Translations under genes and position numbers: made by a program
Source: an uncultured beta proteobacterium
GTDB lineage: Bacteria; Pseudomonadota; Gammaproteobacteria; Burkholderiales; Burkholderiaceae_C
Assembly: GCA_903844215.1 (NCBI GenBank)
Contig: CAIMSP010000161.1
Location: 1 to 53,746, forward strand
Length of the DNA stretch: 53,746 nucleotides
Reading direction: 5' to 3'
Notes under the pieces: model-generated
The model's database searches: none
Told to the model about the DNA's origin: nothing
Seen by the model: only the letters and a program-made list of their open reading frames with translations
In this document: one piece after another, positions 9,549 through 20,017 of the stretch
Position numbering within the stretch: position 1 is the first letter of the stretch
How the letters are laid out: each line of letters starts with the position of its first letter

Positions 9549-10295
9549 CTATCGGGCTTGTCCTAATGCGCGCTCCAATTGCGCCGTACAAACCAAGGGA
9601 TCGGCGTCAAAGAGTTGCGCTATCCAGTGCGCCTCACGCTGTTCGATGATGGCAAGAAATTCGCTGGTCATACCTTTCTTGCGGGACAGCGCAGCAAACG
9701 TCGCAAAACCGGACTCCAGAAAGCGCTGCAGATCGCCCAGGCCCGCCGCCGAGGCGGGGCCGCGCATCATCCGCAGCAGCAGGCTCAGGCCTGGCGCGCG
9801 GGTGAGCTTTTCTAGTTCCCGCCCCAATTCAAGCACCCCCTCGAGTTGCGCGGCGCGGTCATCGCGGTGGGCCACGCTGCGCCAGCAAGAGGCGTACCTG
9901 CTGGCCTCGCCAGAGCCCTCGGCGCCAGGGACGGCCAGCCAAGCCTGAGCCATCTCGAAATCCAATTGCTCGGTGAGCGCATGCAAATCGGCCAGGGCGA
10001 CCGCCGTCGCCACCACTTCTTTCGGGAAAATGCGCTGCAGCGCACCGGCGATTCGCGCAAATTGCTGATCACGCCGAGAGAAATCCTGGTCGCCATACAG
10101 TTCATCCAAAAAGAACTGCGCCGCCGCACGATAGGGCCCGGCCGCCAACAGATCGGCGTAGCTTGCGGCGAAGCGACGGGCCTGGAACCGTTTGACCTGC
10201 GCCACCGCGCGGGCAAGCAGGGGGTCGAGAATGCAGCGCTCGCGCCGCGCCGTCACCTGGTCCACTGCGTCTCTGATTTTTTGGGCTGCTTCCAT
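9549..10295 (-). CDS. Conserved protein of unknown function
   Basis: The product is 248 residues, soluble, helical, and rich in Ala, Leu and Arg, with no signal peptide or membrane segment. The segment QFFLDELYGDQDFSRRD (about residues 60-76) looks like the core motif of an uncharacterised betaproteobacterial family that I recall but cannot name with certainty. No catalytic motif is visible. It lies between rpsI and fadD on the same strand, 52 bp upstream of fadD and after the rpsI terminator, so it probably has its own promoter in 10296-10470. Confidence 0.75.
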   Translation of the reverse strand: MEAAQKIRDAVDQVTARRERCILDPLLARAVAQVKRFQARRFAASYADLLAAGPYRAAAQFFLDELYGDQDFSRRDQQFARIAGALQRIFPKEVVATAVALADLHALTEQLDFEMAQAWLAVPGAEGSGEASRYASCWRSVAHRDDRAAQLEGVLELGRELEKLTRAPGLSLLLRMMRGPASAAGLGDLQRFLESGFATFAALSRKKGMTSEFLAIIEQREAHWIAQLFDADPLVCTAQLERALGQAR

Positions 10296-10471
10296 ACCTT
10301 GTGTGCGCTGCTGCGCCGTTGCTTGCCGCGCCTTGGAGAAAGATGGGCGCAGCGGCAGCCTTGAACTGCATCCGCGTCATGATAGATCGAATATCCAAGT
10401 CCGCGCATGAGGTTTCGCATCCCCCGGCACAAAGGTGCAGACCTGACCAACGGCCGGTGAGCCTGATGGAC

Positions 10472-10508
10472 AAAAAAAATCCCGCCAAGACCGGGGTCTG
10501 AGCGGGAT
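10472..10508 (-). terminator. Rho-independent terminator of rplM-rpsI
   Basis: On the minus strand, ATCCCGC (10502-10508) pairs perfectly with GCGGGAT (10479-10485) around a 16-base GC-rich loop, followed by an unbroken run of eight U (10472-10479). It lies about 45 bp past the rpsI stop codon. Confidence 0.88.
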
Positions 10509-10551
10509 GGAGCCGAACCGGAAAAACCGGCTCGCCAATTCGAGGCGCGGT

Positions 10552-10944
10552 TTAGCGCTTGCTGAACTGCTTGCGGCGGCGCGCGCCGTGCAGGCCAACC
10601 TTCTTACGTTCCACTTCGCGAGCGTCGCGCGTGACGAAGCCGGCCTTGCTCAACTCGGGCTTGAGCACCGCGTCGTAGTCAATCAGGGCGCGGGTGATGC
10701 CGTGGCGCACAGCGCCGGCCTGACCGGACTCACCGCCACCGTGCACATTGACCATGACGTCAAAGGTTTCGGTGTGATTCGTCAAAACCAGGGGCTGCTT
10801 GCAAATCATGATCGAGGTTTGGCGACCGAAAAAGTTTTCGATGTCCTTGCCGTTGACCGTGATCTTGCCGCTGCCTTTTTTCAGGAAAACGCGGGCGACG
10901 CTGGATTTGCGACGGCCGGTTCCATTGTTCCATTCACCAATCAT
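10552..10944 (-). CDS. rpsI: 30S ribosomal protein S9
   Basis: The 130-residue protein is the usual length for S9, which sits in the head of the small subunit with its C-terminal tail reaching the P-site tRNA. The start [20 protein letters not shown], the middle [19 protein letters not shown] and the C-terminal basic tail [10 protein letters not shown] are all characteristic, and the ending Ser-Lys-Arg is the tRNA-contacting tail. It follows rplM by 11 bp, the widespread rplM-rpsI operon, and ends before a strong terminator. Confidence 0.98.
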   Translation of the reverse strand: MIGEWNNGTGRRKSSVARVFLKKGSGKITVNGKDIENFFGRQTSIMICKQPLVLTNHTETFDVMVNVHGGGESGQAGAVRHGITRALIDYDAVLKPELSKAGFVTRDAREVERKKVGLHGARRRKQFSKR

Positions 10945-10955
10945 TTCAAGGCTCC

Positions 10956-11384
10956 TTAGATTGCCAACACTTTGGGTTGCTGGGCGGTATGCGGGTGCTC
11001 TGCACCACCGTACACCTTGAGCTTCTTGATCATGGCGTAGCCCAGGGGGCCCTTGGGCAACATGCCCTTGACGGCTTTTTCCAAAGCGCGTCCGGGATGC
11101 TTGGCTTGCATGTCCTTGAAGTTGGTGGCAGAAATGCCGCCGGGATAGCCGGAGTGGCTGTAGTAAATCTTGTCCAGCGACTTGGCGCCAGTGACGCGAA
11201 GTTGGGCTGCGTTGACGACGACAATGAAGTCGCCCGTATCGACGTGAGGCGTATAAATGGCCTTGTGTTTGCCGCGCAAACGGAGAGCAACTTCGCTGGC
11301 TACTCGTCCGAGGACCTTATCGGTCGCGTCAACCACAAACCACTCGTGCACCACGTCAGCGGGTTTTGCGCTGAAGGTTTTCAT
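10956..11384 (-). CDS. rplM: 50S ribosomal protein L13
   Basis: The product is 142 residues from the ATG at 11384, the standard length for L13. [20 protein letters not shown] is the typical N-terminus; [37 protein letters not shown] and the segment ending in [12 protein letters not shown] are conserved. The frame is open for 46 further codons upstream, but that stretch belongs to the leader. It is the first gene of the two-gene ribosomal operon with rpsI. Confidence 0.98.
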   Translation of the reverse strand: MKTFSAKPADVVHEWFVVDATDKVLGRVASEVALRLRGKHKAIYTPHVDTGDFIVVVNAAQLRVTGAKSLDKIYYSHSGYPGGISATNFKDMQAKHPGRALEKAVKGMLPKGPLGYAMIKKLKVYGGAEHPHTAQQPKVLAI

Positions 11385-11558
11385 GAGTTTTCTCTTTTCT
11401 AGAGGGTTTGCGCAGCCTCCAACACTGAAGGCCACTTGGTTCAGCCCTTTTCCACGGTCGGTGTTCCTCTTATGGGAATCTCTTAGGTGGGTTTTGCGCG
11501 TCCGGCTCTCGCCCTGGCACAACTTCGCCGCGGGGCCAAAAACGCTGCGAAGCCCAGG

Positions 11559-11588
11559 ATTATATGAAAATTCTGGCGCAAGGGGAAA
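11559..11588 (-). promoter_or_regulatory. Candidate promoter of rplM-rpsI
   Basis: On the minus strand a perfect TATAAT (11559-11564) lies about 175 bp upstream of the rplM start. The -35 region is poor (TTTCCC at 11583-11588 with an 18-base spacer). The long untranslated leader between this site and rplM could hold translational control by a ribosomal protein, but I see no recognisable leader motif. Confidence 0.5.
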
Positions 11589-11618
11589 TTTTCGTCCTGG
11601 GGCCGATCGGCCATGCCC

Positions 11619-12509
11619 TCAGTGCGAGCGAATCATGGTCCCGTAAGCCTGCTCCGTCAGGATTTCCAGCAGCAGTGCGTGCGGCACCCGTCCGTCGATG
11701 ATGTGCACCGAATTGACACCGCCCCTGGCCGCGTCCAAGGCCGAGGAAATCTTCGGCAGCATGCCGCCGTGGATGCTGCCGTCGGCGAACATGGCGTCAA
11801 TTTCGCGCGCCGTCAGATCCGTCAGAAGCTTGCCCGACTTGTCCAAGACTCCCGGGGTATTGGTCAACAACAGCAGCTTTTCCGCCTTCAACACCGTGGC
11901 CAGTCTGCCCGCCACGACATCGGCGTTGATGTTGTAACTCTCGTTGTTCTCGCCAAAACCGATCGGACTGATGACCGGGATGAAGGCGTCGTCCTGCAAG
12001 GCCTTGACCACGCTCGGATCGATCGCCACGATATCGCCCACCTGCCCCACGTCGTGCTCGACCGCCGGGTCATCCATATCCCGCAGTTTGAGTTTTTGCG
12101 CCCGGATCAGCCCGCCGTCACGCCCCGTCAAGCCCACGGCCTTGCCACCGGCCTGATTGATGAGGCCAACGATGTCTTGCTGCACCTCGCCAGCGAGCAC
12201 CCACTCCACCACCTCCATGGTCTCGGCGTCTGTGACGCGCATCCCCTGCACGAAACGGCCCTTTTTCCCCAGCCGGTTCAGCGCCGTCTCGATTTGCGGC
12301 CCGCCGCCATGCACCACCACCGGATTGATGCCGACGAGTTTGAGCAGCACCACATCTTCGGCGAAATCCGCCTGCAGGGCCGGGTCGGTCATGGCGTTGC
12401 CACCGTACTTGATGACCATGGTCTTGCCATGGAACTTGCGGATATAGGGCAGGGCTTGCGCCAGAATTTCGGCCTTGTCGCGCGGGGCAATGGTGATGGG
12501 GTCAGTCAT
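11619..12509 (-). CDS. argB: Acetylglutamate kinase
   Basis: This 296-residue amino-acid kinase phosphorylates N-acetylglutamate, the second step of arginine biosynthesis, in the cytoplasm. The N-terminal phosphate loop [10 protein letters not shown], the substrate segment [17 protein letters not shown], and the later segments ending [12 protein letters not shown] and [13 protein letters not shown] are the family signatures. The ATG at 12509 ([14 protein letters not shown]) gives the usual length; the open frame upstream is not conserved-looking. It lies between rplM and glgA on the same strand but is probably transcribed independently. Confidence 0.95.
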   Translation of the reverse strand: MTDPITIAPRDKAEILAQALPYIRKFHGKTMVIKYGGNAMTDPALQADFAEDVVLLKLVGINPVVVHGGGPQIETALNRLGKKGRFVQGMRVTDAETMEVVEWVLAGEVQQDIVGLINQAGGKAVGLTGRDGGLIRAQKLKLRDMDDPAVEHDVGQVGDIVAIDPSVVKALQDDAFIPVISPIGFGENNESYNINADVVAGRLATVLKAEKLLLLTNTPGVLDKSGKLLTDLTAREIDAMFADGSIHGGMLPKISSALDAARGGVNSVHIIDGRVPHALLLEILTEQAYGTMIRSH

Positions 12510-12538
12510 TTTTGTAGTTGCAATGGGGTTCAGGGACA

Positions 12539-12579
12539 GCACAAATTGTGCCCCATGCGCCGGTCGGCGCGCGCATGGG
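12539..12579. repeat. Two adjacent inverted repeats between glgA and argB
   Basis: GCACAAATTGTGC (12539-12551) is a perfect 6-bp inverted repeat around one base, about 30 bp upstream of the argB start. It abuts a second inverted repeat, CCCATGCGC (12552-12560) and GCGCATGGG (12571-12579), with a 10-base loop. The second could form an RNA hairpin at the end of the glgCA transcript but has no U tract. The first has the form of a repressor site. No regulator can be named. Confidence 0.4.
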
Positions 12580-12610
12580 ACGGCGAATCTTCCTCACATC
12601 GGCCTTGCTT

Positions 12611-14074
12611 TCATGCGCCCATCGGGCTTGCCACCTGGCGGTAAAGGGCAAGGTATTTTTCGGCTCCGGCCTTCCAGCCAAAGTCTTGCTGCATCGCGCG
12701 TTGCGCCACTGCGCTCCATTCTTCGGGACGGGCGTAGAGAGCGAAGGCGCGGCGCAGGGCTTGACTGAAACCGCCGGCGCAGAAGTCGTCGAAAACAAAG
12801 CCGTTGGCGCGCTGCTCGGCCAGGTCTTCCAGCGTGCTGTCCACCACGGTATCGGCCAGGCCACCGACCCGGCGCACCAGGGGCAGACTGGCGTATTTGA
12901 GGCCGTACATCTGCGTCAGACCGCAGGGCTCGAAGCGCGAGGGCACGAGCGTCACATCGGTCGCGGCAAAGATGCGGTGCGCCAAGGCCTCGTCATAACC
13001 CAGGCGCACGGCCAGCGCCAAAGGGTCACGCTGGGCCCGTTCGCGCAGCGCGGCTTCGAGCCAGGCCTCGCCACTGCCCAAAACCACCAACTGGCCGCCG
13101 CGCCCGATGAGTTCGTCGATCGCGCCCAGCACCAAGTGCAGGCCCTTTTGTTCGGTAAGCCGACTCACCACGCCAAACAGCGGCGCGTGCGCCTGCTCGG
13201 CCAGGCCCATTTCGGCCTGCAGCGCGGCTTTGCAGCGCGCCTTGCCCGCGATGTTGTTTGCGTCGTAGGCAAAGGGAATCAATGGGTCCGTCGCCGGGTT
13301 CCATACCGAATCGTCCACGGCATTCAGAATTCCCGAGAGCATGTCGCGGCGTGCACGCAGCAAGCCATCCAGACCACAGCCCTGTTCAGGCGTCTGGATT
13401 TCCTGCGCGTAAGTGGGACTGACGGTGGTGATTCTGTCGGCATAAAACAGCCCTGCCTTCATGAACGAAAGCTGGCCATAGAACTCCAGGCCATGAATCG
13501 AGAACGCGGCGTCGGGAAGACCCAGATCGTGAAAATTCTGCGGCGCAAAAACACCTTGGTAGGCCAGATTGTGGACGGTGTAGACGCTGGCCACGCGCTG
13601 CGCCTGACGCTCGCGCGAGAACGCCAAATAGGCCGGGGCCAGGGCGGCATGCCAGTCGTGGGCGTGCACCACTTGCGGCGTCCACTGCGCGTCCAGCCCT
13701 TGGCCGAGCTGGCCGGCCATCCATCCCAGGAGGGCAAATCGACGGCAGTTGTCGGCGTAGGGCTGGCGTTGCGCGTCCTCGTACGGACCGCCGTTTCGCA
13801 GGTACAACGCCGGCGCATCGATCACATAGGCGAGCAAGTCCAGTGTGGCCAGTCGCCCCTGGCGCAGCGTGACCGACTCGCCCCAGGGGGTGACCAAGTG
13901 CGCCACCAAGCTCGCGTCCTGCAAGTCCTGCAGGATGGGTGCAAAGCCCGGCAACAGCACGCGCACATCGCAGCCCGCTTGCCGCAGCGCGGCCGGCAAG
14001 GCGCCGGCAATGTCGGCCAGACCACCGGTCTTGAGCAAGGGAAATATCTCGGCGCTGACTTGCAGCAGCTTCAT
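12611..14074 (-). CDS. glgA: Glycogen synthase
   Basis: This 487-residue GT5 enzyme extends alpha-1,4-glucan from ADP-glucose. The N-terminal KTGGLADIAGALP carries the ADP-glucose-binding Lys-x-Gly-Gly. The middle has HAHDWHAALAPAYL and VHNLAYQGVF; the C-terminal domain has VSRLTEQKG and the donor-site PSRFEPCGLTQMYG. The ATG at 14074 is chosen because AGGA lies seven bases upstream; an ATG six codons earlier (14092) touches the glgC stop. It follows glgC directly, so ADP-glucose formation and use are encoded together. Confidence 0.95.
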   Translation of the reverse strand: MKLLQVSAEIFPLLKTGGLADIAGALPAALRQAGCDVRVLLPGFAPILQDLQDASLVAHLVTPWGESVTLRQGRLATLDLLAYVIDAPALYLRNGGPYEDAQRQPYADNCRRFALLGWMAGQLGQGLDAQWTPQVVHAHDWHAALAPAYLAFSRERQAQRVASVYTVHNLAYQGVFAPQNFHDLGLPDAAFSIHGLEFYGQLSFMKAGLFYADRITTVSPTYAQEIQTPEQGCGLDGLLRARRDMLSGILNAVDDSVWNPATDPLIPFAYDANNIAGKARCKAALQAEMGLAEQAHAPLFGVVSRLTEQKGLHLVLGAIDELIGRGGQLVVLGSGEAWLEAALRERAQRDPLALAVRLGYDEALAHRIFAATDVTLVPSRFEPCGLTQMYGLKYASLPLVRRVGGLADTVVDSTLEDLAEQRANGFVFDDFCAGGFSQALRRAFALYARPEEWSAVAQRAMQQDFGWKAGAEKYLALYRQVASPMGA

Positions 14075-14088
14075 GGCTTTTTCCTGCA

Positions 14089-15369
<1,281 letters not shown>

Positions 15370-15537
15370 CTGCGTCTCCTATCGCGTGAAAGTGGGCACC
15401 GGCTTGATATGCCTGCATTTTGACCGCTGCCTTGTTCAGGCAGCGGGGTCGGCAAACAAATAGTTGATCCTCTGCGCCTGTGCTGGAGTGCGCAGTAGTA
15501 CAGTGCGCACTCCAGCCACCAGCACCAGGATCCAAAG

Positions 15538-16206
15538 ATGGGCCAGACACTCGATTTCACGCGCCCCGACGGCGCATCCACGCGCGGCTATTTTTCCGAC
15601 GCGGGCGCGGGCCGCCCCGGCATTGTGGTGATCCAGGAATGGTGGGGGCTGAACGATCAGGTCTGCAGCGTCGTCGATCGGTTGGCCCAGGCGGGGTTTT
15701 CTGCGCTGGCGCCGGACCTGTACCGAGGCCGTGTGGCCAGCACGGCGGACGAAGCCAGTCACATGATGACGGGACTGGACTTCGCCGACGCCACGCATCA
15801 GGACCTGGCCGGTGCCGTGACATTTTTGCGCGCACGCTGCGCCAAGGTCGGCGTCACCGGTTTTTGCATGGGTGGCGCCTTGACCATCGCGGCCGCCGTG
15901 CACCTTCCCGCCCTGTCTGGCGCCGTGTGTTTTTACGGCATACCCCCCGCGACATTTGCCGATCCGGCGCTGATCAAAATTCCGTTCCAGGGACACTTTG
16001 CGAACCGCGACAAACACTGGGGTCCGGACCAGGCGAATGCCCTGGAGGCCGCCATGCTGGCTGCGGGCGCCGCACCCGAGATCCATCGGTACGACGCCGA
16101 GCACGCCTTCTTCAACCAGACCCGACCCGAGGTCTATGACGCCGCCTGTGCGCAACTCGCTTGGGAGCGCAGCTTGGCCTTCTTCACGCAGCACTTGTCT
16201 GCGTGA
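15538..16206 (+). CDS. Dienelactone hydrolase family protein
   Basis: The 222-residue alpha/beta hydrolase has the family's cysteine nucleophile in GFCMGGAL (Cys110), with Asp158 (FANRDKHW) and His189 (DAEHAFFN) completing a triad, and the conserved IQEWWGLND with Glu34. Family members open dienelactone in chloroaromatic degradation, but many act on other esters. No catechol-pathway genes are nearby, so the substrate is open. No signal peptide is present, so it should be cytoplasmic. Confidence 0.92.
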   Translation: MGQTLDFTRPDGASTRGYFSDAGAGRPGIVVIQEWWGLNDQVCSVVDRLAQAGFSALAPDLYRGRVASTADEASHMMTGLDFADATHQDLAGAVTFLRARCAKVGVTGFCMGGALTIAAAVHLPALSGAVCFYGIPPATFADPALIKIPFQGHFANRDKHWGPDQANALEAAMLAAGAAPEIHRYDAEHAFFNQTRPEVYDAACAQLAWERSLAFFTQHLSA

Positions 16207-16366
16207 AGCGCGCAGCGCCATGCGGGCGCGCGCACGGCGCAGAGAATGCGCCATCCACCATTTGGTCGATGGTGCCCCAGGCTTCACTTTCCCAGAATGA
16301 GGGGCATCGAACACCGCTCAGCGTGCAACGGATGGTCGCAAGAAGAACTTGGGAGTTGATTTCGTG

Positions 16367-17479
16367 ATGCAAGTCGCAGATGCCTTTTCATCCAGCTACG
16401 CCCAGGCACGCGGCCGCTTTCTGGCTGCCGCTGCCAAGGCCGGGCTTGCCGTCACGTCCTACCCGCACCCCCTGCCCGGACGCGATGGTGAAAGCTTGGC
16501 GCTGGACGTGGTGCGTGACGGCGCGCCCGACGCCGACAAACTGCTCATCGTCAGCAGCGCCTGTCACGGCGTCGAGGGCTATTGCGGCTCGGGGGTGCAG
16601 GTGTTTGCGCTGCACGACGAGGCGTTGCGCGCGCAATGCGCCGCTGCGGGTGTGGCGCTGCTGTACCTGCACGCCATCAACCCCTACGGCTTTTCCCACA
16701 CGCGCCGCGTGACGCACGAGAACGTGGACCTGAACCGCAACTTTCAGGACTTCTCGCAACCCCTGCCCGTGAACCAGGCTTATGGCAAGCTGCAGGAACT
16801 GCTGCTACCCGACTCATGGCCGCCTGGCCCGATGAACGTCTTGGCGCTGGCCTGGTACATTGCAAGCCATGGCATGAAAGCGTTTCAGACGGCGCTGACG
16901 AGTGGGCAATATGAGTTTGCGGATGGCCTCTTCTACGGTGGAGTCGCGCCGGCCTGGAGCAACCTGGCGCTGCGCCAGGTGCTGCGCGAACACGCGGCGG
17001 GAGTCCGTCAACTGGCATGGATCGATTTGCACACCGGTCTGGGGCCCTGCGGTCACGGCGAGCGTGGCTATGCCGGCAAAAGCAGCGATCAGGCCGGCTT
17101 GGCGCGTGCACGCGCCTGGTGGAGCGGCGACGGTGCGACGCCGGTCACGTCGCTGGACGACGGCTCATCGGTGTCGGCACCGCTGCAGGGGCTGATGTGG
17201 TTGGCCGCGTATGACGAATGCCCTGAAGCCGAGATCACCGCCATGGCGATCGAGTTCGGCACGCTTCCCGCGCTCAAGGTGGTGCAGGCCTTGCGCGCCG
17301 AACAGTGGCTGAACCGCCATCCGCTGGCCGATGCAACCCAGGCCGCGCAGATCAAAAAAGACTTGCGTGACGCGTTCTACGTCGACACCTTGGACTGGAA
17401 AGAAAAAATCGTCAGCCAGTCGCGTGCCGCGATGCTGCAGGCGTTCGGCGGCCATGATTTGGCCAAATTGTGCAAGTAA
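16367..17479 (+). CDS. DUF2817 (M14-like) metallopeptidase-type protein
   Basis: The 370-residue protein carries HGVEGYCGSG (about residue 64), an H-x-x-E pair like the zinc ligands of M14 carboxypeptidases, then ENVDLNRNF and a later His in WIDLHTGLG that could be the third ligand. This matches DUF2817, a family related to zinc carboxypeptidases and aspartoacylases whose substrates are unknown. The ATG at 16367 is preceded by GGGAG; GTG at 16364 and TTG at 16349 are alternatives. It lies 27 bp upstream of an MHS-type transporter, suggesting a shared substrate route. Confidence 0.85.
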   Translation: MQVADAFSSSYAQARGRFLAAAAKAGLAVTSYPHPLPGRDGESLALDVVRDGAPDADKLLIVSSACHGVEGYCGSGVQVFALHDEALRAQCAAAGVALLYLHAINPYGFSHTRRVTHENVDLNRNFQDFSQPLPVNQAYGKLQELLLPDSWPPGPMNVLALAWYIASHGMKAFQTALTSGQYEFADGLFYGGVAPAWSNLALRQVLREHAAGVRQLAWIDLHTGLGPCGHGERGYAGKSSDQAGLARARAWWSGDGATPVTSLDDGSSVSAPLQGLMWLAAYDECPEAEITAMAIEFGTLPALKVVQALRAEQWLNRHPLADATQAAQIKKDLRDAFYVDTLDWKEKIVSQSRAAMLQAFGGHDLAKLCK

Positions 17480-17506
17480 GAATACCCACCACGAGAGAGA
17501 CAAAAC

Positions 17507-18814
17507 ATGACGCATTCCACTGATTCGGTTGCGCCGCCCGCGGCGCCGGCGGCAGCCGCCATCACGCGCAAAGTGGTGGTCGCGGCCGTAGCCGGCAACG
17601 CGCTTGAGTTTTACGACTTCGGCACCTACGCCTTCTTTGCGGTCTTCATTGGCAAGGCGTTCTTTCCAGCGGCCTCCGAGTTCACCAGTCTCTTGCTGTC
17701 GGTGACCGTCTTTGGCGTGGGCTTTGTGACGCGGCCGCTGGGCGGCATCCTGATCGGCGCCTATGGCGACCGTGCCGGACGCAAGCCGGCGATGATGCTG
17801 ACCATTCTGTTGATCACGCTCGGAACGCTGGGCCTGGCGCTGACGCCGACCTATGAAAGCATCGGCATCGCAGCGCCCATCCTGGTGGTGCTGTGCCGCT
17901 TGGTGCAAGGCCTGGCCTTGGGCGGCGAGGTCGGGCCTTCCACCTCGTTTCTGATCGAGATTGCCCCACCAGAAAAGCGCGGCCTGTACGGCAGTTGGCA
18001 GTTTGTCAGCCAGGGCTTGGCGATTCTGCTCGCGGGCGTGATGGGCGTGACGCTGAGCAAGCTGATGGCGCCGGCCGATCTGGCGGCCTGGGGCTGGCGC
18101 ATTCCGTTCGCGGCCGGGCTGCTGCTGATTCCGGTGGCGATCTATCTGCGTCGGCACATGCCCGAGACCATGCATCCCCGTGCCAGCAGCGAGGCGCATG
18201 ACACACCTGGCTTGATGGCCTTGCTGCGGCAGAATGCCCGCGTCATCCTGCTCTCGATACTGATCATTCTGGGTGGCACCGTGCCCACCTACGTCGGCAT
18301 GTACATGACGACCTACGCCATCAACACCCTGAAGTTCCCGCCGAGCGTGGCCCTGGTGTCGGTCGTGGCACTGGGCGTTTCGACCGTGATCTTTTCGCTG
18401 GTGGGCGGCTGGCTCTCGGACCGTTTCGGGCGCAAGCCGGTGATGCTGATTCCGCGCATTCTGGCGATCGTTTTGGCCTACCCGGCCTTCATGTGGCTGC
18501 TCGAGGTGCGCACGACGAGCGCGCTCATCGCGGTGACGTCCCTGCTGGCGGCACTGACCTTTATCAGCGCTGCCGCGTCCCTGGTGGCCATTCCCGAACT
18601 GCTGCCGATCGCGATTCGTTCCACCGGTCTGTCGATCGCCTATGCCCTGGGCGTGGCCTTGTTTGGCGGCTCGACCCAGATGGTCGTGACCTGGCTCATC
18701 GCCGTCACCGGCGACCCGATGGCGCCGGCCTGGTACCTGGTGGGAACCGGCATCATCAGTGCCCTGGCCATGCTGGCGCTGCCCGAGACGCGGGGGCGCG
18801 AAGTCAATAGCTAG
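17507..18814 (+). CDS. MFS transporter, metabolite:H+ symporter (MHS) type
   Basis: The 435-residue inner-membrane protein shows about 12 hydrophobic segments. The N-terminal GNALEFYDFGTYAFF is typical of the MHS branch (citrate, alpha-ketoglutarate, proline/betaine and shikimate carriers). The two conserved loop motifs are GDRAGRKP (after segment 2) and LSDRFGRKPVM (after segment 8). It probably imports an organic acid with protons; the substrate is not visible. It closely follows the DUF2817 gene and its 3' end overlaps dprA by 11 bp in convergent orientation. Confidence 0.92.
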   Translation: MTHSTDSVAPPAAPAAAAITRKVVVAAVAGNALEFYDFGTYAFFAVFIGKAFFPAASEFTSLLLSVTVFGVGFVTRPLGGILIGAYGDRAGRKPAMMLTILLITLGTLGLALTPTYESIGIAAPILVVLCRLVQGLALGGEVGPSTSFLIEIAPPEKRGLYGSWQFVSQGLAILLAGVMGVTLSKLMAPADLAAWGWRIPFAAGLLLIPVAIYLRRHMPETMHPRASSEAHDTPGLMALLRQNARVILLSILIILGGTVPTYVGMYMTTYAINTLKFPPSVALVSVVALGVSTVIFSLVGGWLSDRFGRKPVMLIPRILAIVLAYPAFMWLLEVRTTSALIAVTSLLAALTFISAAASLVAIPELLPIAIRSTGLSIAYALGVALFGGSTQMVVTWLIAVTGDPMAPAWYLVGTGIISALAMLALPETRGREVNS

Positions 18815-19961
18815 CAGCGTGGAAGCGCTGGAACAAGCCGCCCGGCAGGCGCGACACCTCACCGCCGAGTTCCAGTTCCAGCAATTGAGCCAGCAGCGCC
18901 GCCGCATCGACGCCGGTGCGCGCCACCAGCGCATCCAGACTCACCGGGTCGTGGCCCAGCGCCTGCAGCAGTGGGCTTGACGCTGCATCCGCCGTCGCAG
19001 TCAGTTCTCCCTGACGCAAGCCCGCGGCAGGATTGCGCGCCATCGGCAACGCCAGTTCTTCCAGAATGTCCTGCGCCGTTTCCACCAATTTCGCGCCCTC
19101 GCGGATCAAGGCGTGACAGCCATGGGATTGCATGGCATGGATCGAGCCGGGTATGGCAAACACCTCCTTGCCCTGCTCTGCGGCCAGGCGCGCCGTGATC
19201 AGCGAGCCCGATTTCAGCGCCGCCTCCACCACCAGGGTGCCCAATGACAGTCCGGCAATGATGCGGTTGCGCTTGGGAAAATTGGCGGCCAAGGGCGGCG
19301 TGCCCAGCGGATATTCGCTGATCAGCAGTCCGCGCTGCGCGATGCGGTGTGCCAGCGCCAGATGCTTGCTCGGATAGACCCGATCCAGCCCGGTGCCAAC
19401 GACGGCGATCGTGGCCCAGGGAGCGACGCCGGGCTCGGCGGCCAAGGCGCCTTCGTGCGCCGCAGCGTCCACGCCCAGGGCCAAACCGGAAACCACGCCG
19501 AGTCCGGCATCGGCGCAGGCGAGCGCAAAATTTTTGGCATTGACCAGCCCCTGTGGGGTGGGATTGCGGCTGCCCACGATGGCGATGCAGGGCGCAAGGG
19601 CTTGCGCGGCGGACGCTGACAACTGGCCCATCAGGTACAAAAGCAGCGGCGGATCGTCCATCGACAACAGACTCGGCGGGTACAGCGCATCGCCCAACAC
19701 GGCAATCCCTCGCTGCACGCCAGGTTGGTCGGCGCCACGCAGCCAATCCCAGGTTGGCGCGAGTTGACGGTCGATGTCGGCGGGTTCGCACAGCAGCGCA
19801 TCGGCCAGCGCGGGGCTCACAACCTGCTGCAATGCCACTCGGGTTTGGGAAAAGACGGCTTGGGGCGCACCGAACGCCGCCAACAGCTTGCGCGCGGACT
19901 GGTTACCGACGCCGGGGGTCTGCGTCAGCCTCAGCCAGGCACCGAGTTCGTCGCGTTCCAT
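18804..19961 (-). CDS. dprA: DNA-processing protein DprA
   Basis: This 385-residue protein binds incoming single-stranded DNA during natural transformation and loads RecA. The central Rossmann-like domain has GSRNPTPQGL, SGLALGVDAAAHEGAL, VVGTGLDRVYP, EYPLGTPP and NFPKRNRIIAGLS; an N-terminal helix-hairpin-helix-like domain and a C-terminal winged helix flank it. It is upstream of def on the opposite strand with a LysM gene between, a common order in betaproteobacteria. Other competence genes are not in the window. Confidence 0.95.
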   Translation of the reverse strand: MERDELGAWLRLTQTPGVGNQSARKLLAAFGAPQAVFSQTRVALQQVVSPALADALLCEPADIDRQLAPTWDWLRGADQPGVQRGIAVLGDALYPPSLLSMDDPPLLLYLMGQLSASAAQALAPCIAIVGSRNPTPQGLVNAKNFALACADAGLGVVSGLALGVDAAAHEGALAAEPGVAPWATIAVVGTGLDRVYPSKHLALAHRIAQRGLLISEYPLGTPPLAANFPKRNRIIAGLSLGTLVVEAALKSGSLITARLAAEQGKEVFAIPGSIHAMQSHGCHALIREGAKLVETAQDILEELALPMARNPAAGLRQGELTATADAASSPLLQALGHDPVSLDALVARTGVDAAALLAQLLELELGGEVSRLPGGLFQRFHAASY

Positions 19962-20017
19962 GCTCTTGCCCTGGGAACAATGCTCATTCCTGCCAATCGA
20001 TTGGCGGCGGGTCGGCG

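Noticed and set aside
15436-16314. 292-codon open frame on the minus strand over the dienelactone hydrolase gene
   Set aside because: The hydrolase has a complete catalytic triad in the other frame; the shadow has none.
17165-18934. 589-codon open frame on the minus strand over the MFS gene
   Set aside because: Antisense to a transporter with full motifs; the product is almost all Arg, His, Gln, Asp and Gly.
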